Shown: positions 7,756 through 17,127 of the stretch, piece by piece
How the letters are laid out: each line of letters starts with the position of its first letter
How positions within the stretch are numbered: the first letter of the stretch is position 1
From: Pseudomonas akapageensis
GTDB lineage: Bacteria; Pseudomonadota; Gammaproteobacteria; Pseudomonadales; Pseudomonadaceae
DNA: 64,000 bases
Direction: 5' to 3'
Assembly (NCBI RefSeq): GCF_011355085.1
Contig: NZ_VXCP01000037.1
Coordinates: forward strand, 20,040 to 84,039
The notes under the pieces: generated by a model
Told to the model about the DNA's origin: nothing
Databases searched by the model: none
What the model saw: only the letters and a program-made list of their open reading frames with translations
Program-made: the position numbers and the translations under genes

Positions 7756-9102
7756 ATGGAATCAGCCGTAGAGCATCAAGGCCGCATCCTGCTGGTAGAT
7801 GATGAAACGGCCATTCTGCGCACTTTTCGCTATTGCCTCGAAGACGAGGGCTACAGCGTCGCTACTGCCAACAGCGCGGCCCAGGCTGATGCACTGCTGC
7901 AACGGCAGGTCTTCGATGTCTGCTTCCTCGACTTGCGCCTGGGCAGCGATAACGGTCTGGATGTACTGGCGCAGATGCGCATCCAGGCGCCCTGGATGCG
8001 CATTGTCATCGTCACCGCACATTCAGCGGTCGATACGGCGGTGGATGCGATCCAGGCCGGGGCTGCTGACTATCTGGTCAAGCCCTGCAGCCCGGACCAG
8101 TTGCGCCTGGCAACGGCCAAGCAGCTGGAGGTCCGTCAACTTTCCGCGCGCCTGGAAGCGCTCGAAGGTGAAATACGCAAACCCAGGGACGGCCTGGATT
8201 CCCACAGCCCGGCCATGATGGTGGTCCTGGAAACCGCCCGGCAAGTTGCCAGTACCGATGCCAACATTCTCATCCTCGGCGAGTCGGGCACCGGCAAGGG
8301 CGAACTTGCACGCGCCATCCATGGCTGGAGCAAACGTGCGAAAAAACCCTGTGTCACGATCAACTGCCCTTCACTGACCACCGAATTGATGGAGAGTGAG
8401 TTGTTCGGCCATAGCCGCGGTGCTTTTACCGGTGCCAGCGAGAGCACCCTGGGCCGGGTCAACCAGGCTGACGGCGGCACTCTGTTTCTCGACGAAATTG
8501 GTGATTTTCCGTTGCCATTGCAACCGAAGCTGCTGCGCTTCATTCAGGACAAGGAGTACGAGCGCGTCGGTGACCCTGTGAGCCGCCGGGCCGATGTAAG
8601 GATTCTGGCCGCGACCAATTTGAACCTGGAGGACATGGCGCGTGACGGGCGATTCCGTGAAGATCTGCTCTACCGGCTGAATGTGATTACCTTGCACCTG
8701 CCGCCCCTGAGAGAGCGCAGCGAGGACATTCTGACCCTGGCCGATCGCTTCCTCGCCCGTTTCGTCAAGGAGTACGCAAGACCGGCACGGGTCTTCAGTG
8801 ACGAGTCGCGGGCCGCGCTGCTCAACTACCACTGGCCGGGCAACATTCGAGAACTGCGCAACGTGATAGAGCGCGCCAGCATCATCTGCACCCAGGAGCG
8901 CGTAGAGGTCAGCCATCTTGGCATGGCCGAACAACCGGCCTCCAACACGCCGCGCATTGGCGCGCCCTTCAGCCTGGATGAATTGGAAAAAGCCCATATC
9001 GGCGCCGTCCTGGCTACCAGCGAGACGCTTGACCAGGCAGCCAAGACTCTGGGCATCGATGCCTCGACGCTGTATCGCAAACGCAAACAGTACAATCTAT
9101 GA
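7756..9102 (+). CDS. algB: Sigma-54-family response regulator AlgB
   Basis: DNA-binding response regulator that, in P. aeruginosa, controls alginate and virulence genes together with the kinase KinB. Its 448 residues comprise a receiver domain (phospho-acceptor Asp59 in CFLDLRLG, Lys in LVKP), an AAA+ domain (Walker A GESGTGKG, the GAFTGA sigma-54 contact loop at about 218, Walker B TLFLDEIGD) and a C-terminal Fis-type helix-turn-helix (DQAAKTLGIDASTLYRKRKQY). Sequence and length agree closely with P. aeruginosa AlgB. ATG 7756 has a GGAGCGCAGG purine run before it. The stop overlaps kinB in ATGA. Confidence 0.97.
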   Translation: MESAVEHQGRILLVDDETAILRTFRYCLEDEGYSVATANSAAQADALLQRQVFDVCFLDLRLGSDNGLDVLAQMRIQAPWMRIVIVTAHSAVDTAVDAIQAGAADYLVKPCSPDQLRLATAKQLEVRQLSARLEALEGEIRKPRDGLDSHSPAMMVVLETARQVASTDANILILGESGTGKGELARAIHGWSKRAKKPCVTINCPSLTTELMESELFGHSRGAFTGASESTLGRVNQADGGTLFLDEIGDFPLPLQPKLLRFIQDKEYERVGDPVSRRADVRILAATNLNLEDMARDGRFREDLLYRLNVITLHLPPLRERSEDILTLADRFLARFVKEYARPARVFSDESRAALLNYHWPGNIRELRNVIERASIICTQERVEVSHLGMAEQPASNTPRIGAPFSLDELEKAHIGAVLATSETLDQAAKTLGIDASTLYRKRKQYNL

Positions 9103-10886
9103 GATGGACGACAAAACTGCGTACACGGCTCTTTCTGAGCATTTCGGCGCTGATCACCGTTGCGTTGCTGGGATTGGTTCTAGGCCTGGTCAGCATCGTG
9201 GAAATGGCCGGCACTCAGGAAAGGTTGATACACAATAACTTCATCATTCTTGATCTTGGCTTGAAGCTGCGTCAGAACCTGGGCGACCAGTTGATGATGA
9301 TGCTCAATTCCACCTCGGACCAGGCGGCCCTGAAAGCTACTCAGGTGGTCTTTCAGCAGTTGCTTGCGGAAAGCATTGCCTATGACCTGAACATGGGTCT
9401 TGACGAGGGTTACACCCAAACCAATGCCAACTACCAGCTCTTTCTCCAGACTTATGAGAATGCTCAGGGTTCCGACCGCAGTCTGAGCGAAAACCTTCAG
9501 TTGCACGAAGCCTTCAACTCGTTGCGCACCGGGCTGATCACTGCCCAGAAGTCAGCGCTGGCCAGCATCGATGAAATGCAAAACCACACCCGTGAACGCA
9601 CGCTACTGATTTGCGGGTTGCTGAGCCTGGTCGGGCTGGCGATCCTGGTCATCGGTTTTGTCACCGCCCATGGCATTGCCCGGCGCTTCGGCCAGCCCAT
9701 CGAAGCCTTGGCCGAAGCGGCGGACAACATCGGTCAAGGCAATTTCGACGTTACCTTGCCGGTATCGTCGTCGGTGGAAATGAACCAGTTGACGCAACGC
9801 TTCGGCAGTATGGCCCAGGCCTTGCGAGAGCATCAGGCGACCAACGTCAGTGAGTTGCTTGCTGGCCAACAGCGCCTGCAAGCCGTACTGGACAGCATTG
9901 ATGATGGCCTGCTGCTGATCGACCGTCAGGGTCGGCTCGAGCACTTGAACCCGGTTGCCCAGCGCCAGCTCGGCTGGGAGGACGAGCATCTGGGCATGGG
10001 TTTGGGCGAAGCCCTGCAGCATCCCGAACTCAACGACCAGGTTCGTCTGATTCTACAAGGCGGCATGCTGGAGCGGGCGCCGGAAGACTTGAGCTTCACT
10101 ATTGATGCCGAGCTTCGCTTGCTGGCTTACAGCCTTACTCCTGTCAGCCAGGCACAAGGCGACATTCTGGGGGCAGTGATGGTATTGCACGATGTCACTG
10201 AGCAACGCGCCTTCGAGCGGGTTCGCAGCGAGTTCGTTCTGCGCGCCTCCCATGAGCTGCGAACCCCCGTGACCGGCATGCACATGGCCTTCGGCCTGTT
10301 ACGCGAGCGCTTGAAGTTTCCTGCGGAGTCTCGCGAGGCCAGCCTGATCGATACCGTCGATGAAGAAATGCAACGGCTGATGCAGCTGATCGACGACCTG
10401 TTGAATTTTTCTCGCTACCAGAGCGGCCTGCAAAAACTCACCCTGGCGCCCTGCGGCATCAAGGACTTGCTCACGCGGGCAGAGCAACGCCTTTATGCGG
10501 CCATTGACGACAAGCACATCGAACTGTTGCTCGAACTCGAAGAGCCACTGCCACATATCCAGGCCGACCTGGCACAACTTGATCGAGTCATGGATAACCT
10601 GCTGGATAACGCCGTTCGCCATACCCCTGAATCCGGACGCATTCGACTGCATGCCAGACGGCATACCGATCGGGTGATTATCAGCGTCGAAGACAACGGT
10701 GAGGGCATCCCCTACGGACAGCAAGGGCGAATATTCGAGCCCTTCGTTCAAGTGGGCAATAAAAAAGGCGGGGCAGGTCTGGGACTGGCACTGTGCAAGG
10801 AAATCGTGCAGCTGCACGGCGGGCGAATGGGCGTGTATTCAAGACCGGGGCAAAGTACCCGGTTCTATTTCGCGCTGCCGATCTGA
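9099..10886 (+). CDS. kinB: Sensor histidine kinase KinB
   Basis: Inner-membrane sensor kinase of the AlgB/KinB pair, known in P. aeruginosa also to act as AlgB phosphatase. The 595 residues show TM1 (about 10-35), a periplasmic helical sensor domain, TM2 (about 168-190), HAMP, a PAS domain (about 255-365), HisKA with the phosphorylated His385 in SHELRTP, and a HATPase_c domain with N box (DNLLDNAVRHTP), G1 (DNGEGIP) and G2 (KGGAGLGLAL). The numbering of the His matches P. aeruginosa KinB. ATG 9099 overlaps the algB stop, so the two are translationally coupled. Confidence 0.97.
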   Translation: MRWTTKLRTRLFLSISALITVALLGLVLGLVSIVEMAGTQERLIHNNFIILDLGLKLRQNLGDQLMMMLNSTSDQAALKATQVVFQQLLAESIAYDLNMGLDEGYTQTNANYQLFLQTYENAQGSDRSLSENLQLHEAFNSLRTGLITAQKSALASIDEMQNHTRERTLLICGLLSLVGLAILVIGFVTAHGIARRFGQPIEALAEAADNIGQGNFDVTLPVSSSVEMNQLTQRFGSMAQALREHQATNVSELLAGQQRLQAVLDSIDDGLLLIDRQGRLEHLNPVAQRQLGWEDEHLGMGLGEALQHPELNDQVRLILQGGMLERAPEDLSFTIDAELRLLAYSLTPVSQAQGDILGAVMVLHDVTEQRAFERVRSEFVLRASHELRTPVTGMHMAFGLLRERLKFPAESREASLIDTVDEEMQRLMQLIDDLLNFSRYQSGLQKLTLAPCGIKDLLTRAEQRLYAAIDDKHIELLLELEEPLPHIQADLAQLDRVMDNLLDNAVRHTPESGRIRLHARRHTDRVIISVEDNGEGIPYGQQGRIFEPFVQVGNKKGGAGLGLALCKEIVQLHGGRMGVYSRPGQSTRFYFALPI

Positions 10887-10896
10887 CTCACGGACA

Positions 10897-12516
10897 TCAT
10901 GCTTCATCGTCGATGCGCCGGCCGGCCATGCGCCGGCCCCGAGTGACCAGTTCGGTAAACTGCCGGGCATTGAGCGGATGCGCGAACAACCACCCCTGTC
11001 CATAGTTCACCCCTTCGCTGTTGAGCAACAGCGCCTGGGCTTCATATTCGATGCCTTCGGCAATGACCCGCAACTGCAGGGCATGCGCCATACGGATGAT
11101 ATGCGGCGCCACGCCGCTGCTCGCGGCGTCATGCCCGAGGGCGTCAATGAAAGCCTTGTCGATTTTCAGGCAGTCCACAGGCAAGGTCTGCAGATAAGCC
11201 AGGCTGCAGTACCCCGTGCCAAAGTCATCAATCAGCACCTGGTGCCCGACATCGCGCAGTGCCTGCAGGTTGTCCCGCGCGACAACGACGTCTATGAGCC
11301 CCCGTTCGGTGACTTCGAAGGCGATTTGACTGGCGGAAACACGGTGCAACGCCAGCAACCGTGCCGCAACCCGACCGATGCGTGGCACCATGACGTCGCA
11401 CGCAGCAAGGTTCACGGAAATATACAGGTGTGGATTGGCCCTCAACATCTGGCCGAGTTGCTCCAGCAATTGCTGCAAGACGAAGTCAGTGATCTGACGA
11501 ATCTGCCCAGTGTTCTCAGCCAATGGAATAAACAAGTCCGGGCTGGTCAACGTGCCATCTGGTCGGCGCCAACGCACCAGGGCTTCGGCGCCAACACATC
11601 GTCGGCTGGTCAGCTCGAAAATGGGTTGGTAGAGAACTTGCAATTCGCCCCGGCGCAACGCTCCCTGCAACTCGGCACTCAGTGATCGTCGCTGGCGTAC
11701 CAGCTGCAGCACCAGCCAGCCGATACACCAGGCCAACAACAGACTTCCCGGAAATAACAGCCAGAGGACCATGTTGGTCTTGAGCTGAGATTCGGTTCTG
11801 GGGGTGATCAGGACCAATTGATAGTCCGGTGAAAGGGTCGGCATCCGGTATATCAGTTGGCTTGGCGTCGCCAGCAATGCGTCGGAAGTTGCTGGTGGCC
11901 AGTCACCAGCCGGAGGCCAGGGCTGCGGTGATCCCAGAACCGGTACGGCACGGGTGCCCTTGTCCAGGATCACCAACAGGCTGCCATTGGCCGGCAGGTC
12001 GACCACATCGGTCAAATGCCCGCGGGAAGTCGAAACACGAAAGTTGCCGCGTCCGAGCATCAACGCAGCGAGGTTGTCATTGGGTTGTGTGGTGGTGTTC
12101 AGCCAGTAGCTGTAGGTCGGCCCCTGGATATCCGGTGGGCGCACCGGGTCGAGTGCCTGCTCGCCGAACCGGCTGGAGCACGACTGGCTACCATCGATAT
12201 AGGCTGCTTCATAGACAAACCGGTAGTCGAAGCCGATTTGCTGCAGGGTTGCGACCATGCGCGGATCACAACCACGCAACGGTTGCGCCTGAAGTGCGTC
12301 GACCCCTTCGCGCAGCTGCCCGAAAATCTGCTCCAGGCGCTCGAGAAAACGTTCGCCCCTGGCGTTCATCTGCTCTATCTCGCCTTGCTGCAACTGATGC
12401 ATGGCAACGCCCAGGCTCGCCAGCAACAGCAAGGTGGCGCTCGCCGCAGCAGCAAGCGTCGCCAATAACCAGGGACGATACAGGACGCTACGCAGCAAAG
12501 AGAGGGTAGTTGACAT
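10897..12516 (-). CDS. Cyclic-di-GMP phosphodiesterase with periplasmic CSS-motif domain
   Basis: Predicted to hydrolyse c-di-GMP. The 539 residues have TM1 (about 16-38), a periplasmic CSS domain carrying the CSS triplet (SQSCSSRFGEQ, about 117) and an earlier Cys (LRGCDPR, about 82), TM2 (about 250-272) and a cytoplasmic EAL domain. The EAL domain keeps the main active-site motifs: EALVRW, the Asp pair in DDFGTGYCSL, K in KIDKAFI and the Glu in EGIEYEAQ, so it looks catalytically competent. In E. coli CSS-EAL enzymes, disulfide formation in the periplasm by DsbA restrains activity and free thiols raise it; dsbA lies 4 kb away here. It converges on kinB with a 10-bp gap. Confidence 0.93.
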   Translation of the reverse strand: MSTTLSLLRSVLYRPWLLATLAAAASATLLLLASLGVAMHQLQQGEIEQMNARGERFLERLEQIFGQLREGVDALQAQPLRGCDPRMVATLQQIGFDYRFVYEAAYIDGSQSCSSRFGEQALDPVRPPDIQGPTYSYWLNTTTQPNDNLAALMLGRGNFRVSTSRGHLTDVVDLPANGSLLVILDKGTRAVPVLGSPQPWPPAGDWPPATSDALLATPSQLIYRMPTLSPDYQLVLITPRTESQLKTNMVLWLLFPGSLLLAWCIGWLVLQLVRQRRSLSAELQGALRRGELQVLYQPIFELTSRRCVGAEALVRWRRPDGTLTSPDLFIPLAENTGQIRQITDFVLQQLLEQLGQMLRANPHLYISVNLAACDVMVPRIGRVAARLLALHRVSASQIAFEVTERGLIDVVVARDNLQALRDVGHQVLIDDFGTGYCSLAYLQTLPVDCLKIDKAFIDALGHDAASSGVAPHIIRMAHALQLRVIAEGIEYEAQALLLNSEGVNYGQGWLFAHPLNARQFTELVTRGRRMAGRRIDDEA

Positions 12517-12591
12517 TAAATATTATCCAGTTGAACCTCATGAGGTATAGCAACTGGCGGGAGTTTCAGCCTCCCCGTTGGGCGGGACTAA

Positions 12592-13365
12592 TCATTTAGT
12601 TGTATTGAGCACCTGCAGGATGGCCGCACTCTGGGCGTCCGGTTGGCCGTCGAAACGCTCTGGCCGGAAGTGCATCTGGAACGCGGCGAGCACATGTCGG
12701 GTCGTCACATCGAACTCACCGGTCTGGGGGATTGTGTAGCCCAGGCGTGACAATTGTTGCTGGTACCAGGCAGCACTGGGTGGGTTGACCTCAAAGCGCG
12801 CTTGCTGCCGGGCGACTGAATTGGCATTGGGCCATATACCCAGGCCTTCATCGGCCAGGCGCTTCCAGGGGAACAACGGCCCCGGATCAAGCTTGCGCGA
12901 TGGCGCGATATCGCTATGACCAATGATGTTGCGTGGTTCGATGTTGTTGCGCTTGACGATATCCTTGAGCAGCACCACCAGCGCCTTGATCTGCTCCTCG
13001 GAGTACGGATACCAGATACGGCCATTGGGGGTCTGTTGATAACCCGGGTTGACGATCTCGATACCGATGGAGCTGGAGTTGAGCCAGGTACGCCCCTGCC
13101 ATTCACTTTCACCCGCATGCCAGGCACGGCGGCTCTCATCGACCAACTGGTAGATGGTCGGCGGATTATCGCCAATCAGGTAATGGCTGCTGACTTCACC
13201 ATGGGTGAGCAGCTCCAGCGAACGTTCCTGTGAGGCATTGGTGTAATGAAGAACGACAAATTGAATGCGATTGTCCTGATTGACCGAGACATGACTCCGA
13301 TCGATGCGCGGGCCGCTGGCGCAGCCTGCCAACAGCAGCAGCAGGGCGCAGGTGAAAAGTCTCAT
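12592..13365 (-). CDS. ampDh2: N-acetylmuramoyl-L-alanine amidase AmpDh2 (lipoprotein)
   Basis: Zinc amidase of the Amidase_2 family that removes stem peptides from peptidoglycan or anhydromuropeptides in the periplasm. The 257 residues start with a lipoprotein signal (LLLLAGC, Cys 15). The catalytic domain (about 30-170) shows the zinc ligands in VVLHYTN and IGHSDIAPSRKLDPGPLFPW. A C-terminal peptidoglycan-binding module (about 190-250) follows. Neighbourhood (kinB on one side, the GGDEF gene on the other) matches PA5485 ampDh2, although here an EAL gene has been added between them. In P. aeruginosa AmpD homologues contribute to ampC derepression. Confidence 0.93.
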   Translation of the reverse strand: MRLFTCALLLLLAGCASGPRIDRSHVSVNQDNRIQFVVLHYTNASQERSLELLTHGEVSSHYLIGDNPPTIYQLVDESRRAWHAGESEWQGRTWLNSSSIGIEIVNPGYQQTPNGRIWYPYSEEQIKALVVLLKDIVKRNNIEPRNIIGHSDIAPSRKLDPGPLFPWKRLADEGLGIWPNANSVARQQARFEVNPPSAAWYQQQLSRLGYTIPQTGEFDVTTRHVLAAFQMHFRPERFDGQPDAQSAAILQVLNTTK

Positions 13366-13485
13366 GGAAAGAAAACGCGTCTCTGTAGGTTGTAATGCAA
13401 TAGCATAACGTACAGTCCGGACCGACGCTGGATTAAACCGAAGCTAAAGATTTCTGAAAACACCCCTCAGCTTCTAAGCAAAAGC

Positions 13486-15402
13486 TCAGGCCGGCTCGAT
13501 CCGATTGCGCCCGGCATTTTTTGCCCGGTAAAGCGCCTGATCCGCCCTCTGGATCACTTGCTCGCAACGTTCACCCCGTTTGAAAGCCGTAATGCCAATG
13601 GAAACCGTGACCGTTACCGGCTCGCTCTTGAAATGGAACGGACAGGCTTCGATGGCAGCTCGCAGTGTCTCGACCAGTTTCAATCCCGTGCACAGAGGCG
13701 TGGCTGGAACCAGCAAGACGAACTCTTCGCCACCGAATCGGGCAATGAAGTCCGTCGAACGCAGACGCTTGCGAAATTCGTGGGCAACGATCTTCAAGAC
13801 CTTGTCGCCGGCCAGATGCCCATAGTTGTCGTTGATTCGCTTGAAGTGGTCGAGGTCGAGCATGGCGAGCAACAGATCGCCTCCGGCCTGCTGCCAGCCC
13901 AGCAGCTCCTTGTCGAGTCGCTCTGACCAGGCCGCCCGGTTCGGCAGGCCGGTCAACGGATCGATCAACGCCTTCTGCCGTTGCTCTTCAAGGTGCTCGC
14001 GGTAACCCAGGGCTTCATGTTCCATGCTGGCCACACGCTCGGCCAGGCTCTGCAAGCGGGTAGCGACCTCATGCTCTCGCTGGTCGCGTTGCTGCTGGTG
14101 CTTGTCCATCGTACCGAGCAGCCCTTCCAGGCGACTTTCAAGAATGTGCTTGAGGCTGTCCAGATCTGCCGCATCCTGAACGCTGTTCTGCAGGCCATCG
14201 ACCTGCTCGCGCAACTGATTGTCCATGGCGCGGGCCGCCGAGCTGCTGTCAGCGTGCCCTTCGCTTGCATCCTGCAGATGGCTCTGGAAAGTTTCCAGGC
14301 GCTCATTGAGTTGCTTGAGGTACACCTCGAATTCATGCTGGCCGCTATCGTTGATGGCCAGCATCAATACCGCCAGATCATCCAGGATCGGTAGCAACTC
14401 GTACCAGTTGAGCCCGTGCTCCAGGCGTTCGCGCATGGATTGGGCCTGCGGCAGGTAACGCTCGGGCAAGGACAGGTCGTTGAGCAACCCCAACAGTGTT
14501 GCTTCGATGTGGGCGGCCACCGAACTGTAGGAGGGCTCGATGCCATCGGGAAGGGCATAATGAATGTGTTCCGCGGACGGCTGCGGCTCGTGGTCGCTGG
14601 ATTCATCCTCTACCGCCGACAGCGACGGGTTATCCGGCGCATCCTGTATGGAATCAGCCGGTACTTCGTCTGCTGCCTGCAAGGCCAATTCTGGCTTATC
14701 GTCCGCTATTGCAGGTTCATCGCTGGGAAACTCAGACTCATCGACCGATAGCGCCTGCGGTTCAGGCAACGCCATCAGCTCATCGATATCGACTGCAACG
14801 GTCGTGTCGGGCATTGCCTGCATTGCCACCGGCGCCGGATCGACCGCTGCTTCGAGCACGGCAACATCGGCCTGAGCCTCACGAACCCCGAACAAGCGTT
14901 GCAACAGGCCAGGCCGGGTCGGCTCCTCGTCATCTCCCAGAAACGCGAGCGCTCGTCCTTGCAAACCGCTCAGCTCACCCAACAACAAGGGCACTTCGCG
15001 CGATTGAGTGGCGCGTGTTTCCAGCTGTTTGGCGAATTTCTTCAGTGGCTTGCTGACGTCGGCAGGCAACGGCAACGCCTGCAGTTGCGTGACCAACGAG
15101 GTCAAGGCCGTACTGGTTTGAACAATGCGGGTTTCGCGACGCTGCTCGGACGCAAGCACTGCTCGTTCCAGACGCGGAATCAAAGCGGACAAGGCCGCAT
15201 CCATATTGTCAGTACGAATGACTTCGCGCATTTCCTTCATGCACTTGTCGACTGCCTGATCGCTGCCCTCGGCAGCCAGGGTGCTGCGCACAAGACCTCG
15301 ACGCAGCAAATCGAGACGCTCTTCCCAGCGGCGTTCGAGTTTTTCTTGCTGCTCAAGGCTCTTGAGGTACTTTTCTTTCCAGCGTTCGGCTTCTTCGGTC
15401 AT
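13486..15402 (-). CDS. dgcH: GGDEF-domain diguanylate cyclase (DgcH-like)
   Basis: Predicted cytoplasmic diguanylate cyclase. The 638 residues carry a long N-terminal region without membrane segments: a charged coiled-coil start (EEAERWKEKYLKSLEQQEKL), an acidic Pro/Ser/Asp-rich linker at about 180-270, then more coiled coil, and a C-terminal GGDEF domain (about 475-638). The active-site loop reads GGEEF and an RxxD inhibitory site (RSTD) stands five residues before it, so product feedback is expected. Position beside ampDh2 fits PA5487 (DgcH) in P. aeruginosa; the symbol rests on that synteny. Its ATG overlaps the stop of the upstream EEP gene (ATGA), so they form an operon. Confidence 0.9.
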   Translation of the reverse strand: MTEEAERWKEKYLKSLEQQEKLERRWEERLDLLRRGLVRSTLAAEGSDQAVDKCMKEMREVIRTDNMDAALSALIPRLERAVLASEQRRETRIVQTSTALTSLVTQLQALPLPADVSKPLKKFAKQLETRATQSREVPLLLGELSGLQGRALAFLGDDEEPTRPGLLQRLFGVREAQADVAVLEAAVDPAPVAMQAMPDTTVAVDIDELMALPEPQALSVDESEFPSDEPAIADDKPELALQAADEVPADSIQDAPDNPSLSAVEDESSDHEPQPSAEHIHYALPDGIEPSYSSVAAHIEATLLGLLNDLSLPERYLPQAQSMRERLEHGLNWYELLPILDDLAVLMLAINDSGQHEFEVYLKQLNERLETFQSHLQDASEGHADSSSAARAMDNQLREQVDGLQNSVQDAADLDSLKHILESRLEGLLGTMDKHQQQRDQREHEVATRLQSLAERVASMEHEALGYREHLEEQRQKALIDPLTGLPNRAAWSERLDKELLGWQQAGGDLLLAMLDLDHFKRINDNYGHLAGDKVLKIVAHEFRKRLRSTDFIARFGGEEFVLLVPATPLCTGLKLVETLRAAIEACPFHFKSEPVTVTVSIGITAFKRGERCEQVIQRADQALYRAKNAGRNRIEPA

Positions 15403-16277
15403 GCCAGGGGTCCGCGAGGGGGCGAGCTCAAGGCAGGATATGTATCGACCGCCAAGGAGTCAGGCAAACGGATCTCCACCGCTACCGGCAGATGATCGGA
15501 AATGGGTTGGGCCAGAACCTCGACGCGTTCGAGCGTCAGGCTGGGACTGAGTAAAATATGATCAAGGCAACGCTGGGGCCGCCAGCTCGGGAATGTCGCT
15601 TCCATCTGCGGGGCGAGCAGACCGAGGTCACGCAAGGGCGAATGCTGCAGCAGATCAGTGGCATGGGTGTTCATGTCGCCCATCAGCACCTGATGGCGAT
15701 AGCCACCAATCAACTCGCGAATGTACGCCAGTTGCCGGGTTCGAGTTCGTGCCCCGAGCGCCAGGTGCATCATGACCACGACCAGCGCATCATCACCTTC
15801 GCCAAAACGCACCAGGATCGCACCGCGCCCGGCCGGGCCCGGCAATGGATGATCTTCCAGCCCGGTGGGCTTGAGTCGGCTCAATACGCCGTTGCTGTGC
15901 TGGGCCACACGGCCGAGATTGCGATTGAGCTGCTGATACCAATAGGGGAAGGCCCCCAACTGTGCCAGATGCTCGACCTGATTGACGAAACCCGAGCGCA
16001 GGCTTCCGCCATCGACTTCCTGCAAGGCAACCAGGTCGAAATCGTGCAGTAAACGACCAATTTTCTGCAGATTACCCGCACGGCCGATATGCGGCAGAAG
16101 GTGCTGCCAACTGCGGGTCAGGTAATGGCGATAGCGTTCGGTGCTGATGCCGACCTGAATATTGAAGCTGAGTAAGCGCAGGCGGCCATCTTGCGGTAGG
16201 CCGCTTGCCTGAATGTGATGTTCGTTGACCTGCGGATCACACAGGCCAGCGACACGCTCCGTTCTCCAAGGCCGCAC
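15399..16277 (-). CDS. Endonuclease/exonuclease/phosphatase (EEP) family protein
   Basis: A 292-residue EEP-fold metal-dependent hydrolase. Family motifs are visible in order: LLSFNIQVG (metal Asn), LVALQEVD (metal Glu), the LVVVMMHLALG strand, LMGDMNTH (Asp and Asn) and the final SDHLPV with the catalytic Asp-His. The substrate is unknown; these motifs serve nucleases, sphingomyelinases and inositol phosphatases alike. No signal peptide is clear. The only available start is GTG 16277, 15 bases after the dsbA stop, with no good ribosome-binding site, so translation may depend on dsbA. It corresponds to PA5488 by position. Confidence 0.88.
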   Translation of the reverse strand: MRPWRTERVAGLCDPQVNEHHIQASGLPQDGRLRLLSFNIQVGISTERYRHYLTRSWQHLLPHIGRAGNLQKIGRLLHDFDLVALQEVDGGSLRSGFVNQVEHLAQLGAFPYWYQQLNRNLGRVAQHSNGVLSRLKPTGLEDHPLPGPAGRGAILVRFGEGDDALVVVMMHLALGARTRTRQLAYIRELIGGYRHQVLMGDMNTHATDLLQHSPLRDLGLLAPQMEATFPSWRPQRCLDHILLSPSLTLERVEVLAQPISDHLPVAVEIRLPDSLAVDTYPALSSPPRGPLA

Positions 16278-16292
16278 GATGGCTGGCGCCGC

Positions 16293-16925
16293 TTACTTCG
16301 CGGCGCGCTCCTTGGCGATCAGTTGGTCGGCAACGCTCAGCACGCCCTCGGGGCCACCGGCAGTACCCAGGTCGAAGCGATATTTGCCATTGACGACCAT
16401 GGTTGGGACGCCGCTGATCTGATAGGCCTGAGCCTTTTTCTTGGCATCTTCGACCTTGCCTTTGACGGCGAACGAATTGTAGGTGCTCAGGAACTTGTCC
16501 TTGTCGACACCTTCGCCAGCCAGAAACTCGGCCATTTCCTCAGGGGTAGCCAGCTTCTTGCCATTATGGATGGCTTCGAACACCGCCTTGTGCACCTTGT
16601 GCTCGACACCCATGGCTTCCAGGGTGATGAACAGTTGGCCATGAACGTTCCAGATGCCGCCGAACATGGCAGGGATACGAACGAAATTCACGTCCTCAGG
16701 CAGTTTTTCGACCCAGGGATTGATGGTCGGCTCAAAGGCGTAGCAGTGTGGGCAGCCGTACCAGAACAGCTCCACCACTTCGATCTTGCCAGGTACTGCA
16801 ACCGGTACGGCACTGCTCAGCTCGACATATTGCTTGCCGGCCTCAAGCGGTTCGTCCGCGGCCTGGGCGGACATACCGAACACGCTGGCGGCAACGAGTG
16901 CGGCGCTGAGAATCAGATTACGCAT
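16293..16925 (-). CDS. dsbA: Thiol:disulfide interchange protein DsbA
   Basis: Periplasmic oxidoreductase that introduces disulfide bonds into secreted proteins. The 210-residue precursor has a cleavable signal peptide (cut after SAQA, residue 22), a thioredoxin fold with the active site CPHC (about residue 56), a helical insertion and the cis-Pro loop GVPT (about 170). ATG 16925 is preceded by AGGAGT. It heads a minus-strand run with the EEP and GGDEF genes. Confidence 0.97.
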   Translation of the reverse strand: MRNLILSAALVAASVFGMSAQAADEPLEAGKQYVELSSAVPVAVPGKIEVVELFWYGCPHCYAFEPTINPWVEKLPEDVNFVRIPAMFGGIWNVHGQLFITLEAMGVEHKVHKAVFEAIHNGKKLATPEEMAEFLAGEGVDKDKFLSTYNSFAVKGKVEDAKKKAQAYQISGVPTMVVNGKYRFDLGTAGGPEGVLSVADQLIAKERAAK

Positions 16926-17020
16926 GCTTTACTCCTGTGCAGAAAAGGGTCGCCTCGCGCGACCTGCAGTCAGACAGGCCAAGGCGGGCTTGAGTTCTTT
17001 AGTGTAACGGCAGCGGCCAC

Positions 17021-17049
17021 AAAAAAGGGCGGCCCAAGCCACCCTTTTT
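17021..17049 (-). terminator. Terminator hairpin downstream of cytochrome c4
   Basis: On the minus strand a stem AAAAGGGTGGC/GCCGCCCTTTTTT is followed directly by a T-run. It lies about 78 bases after the cytochrome c4 stop and before the dsbA start. Confidence 0.75.
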
Positions 17050-17127
17050 ATATTGCTATCGACGAATTAATCGAACATTAACGTTGCCAAAGATGCTGGC
17101 ATTACGCGATTTCGATCGAACCCGCTC

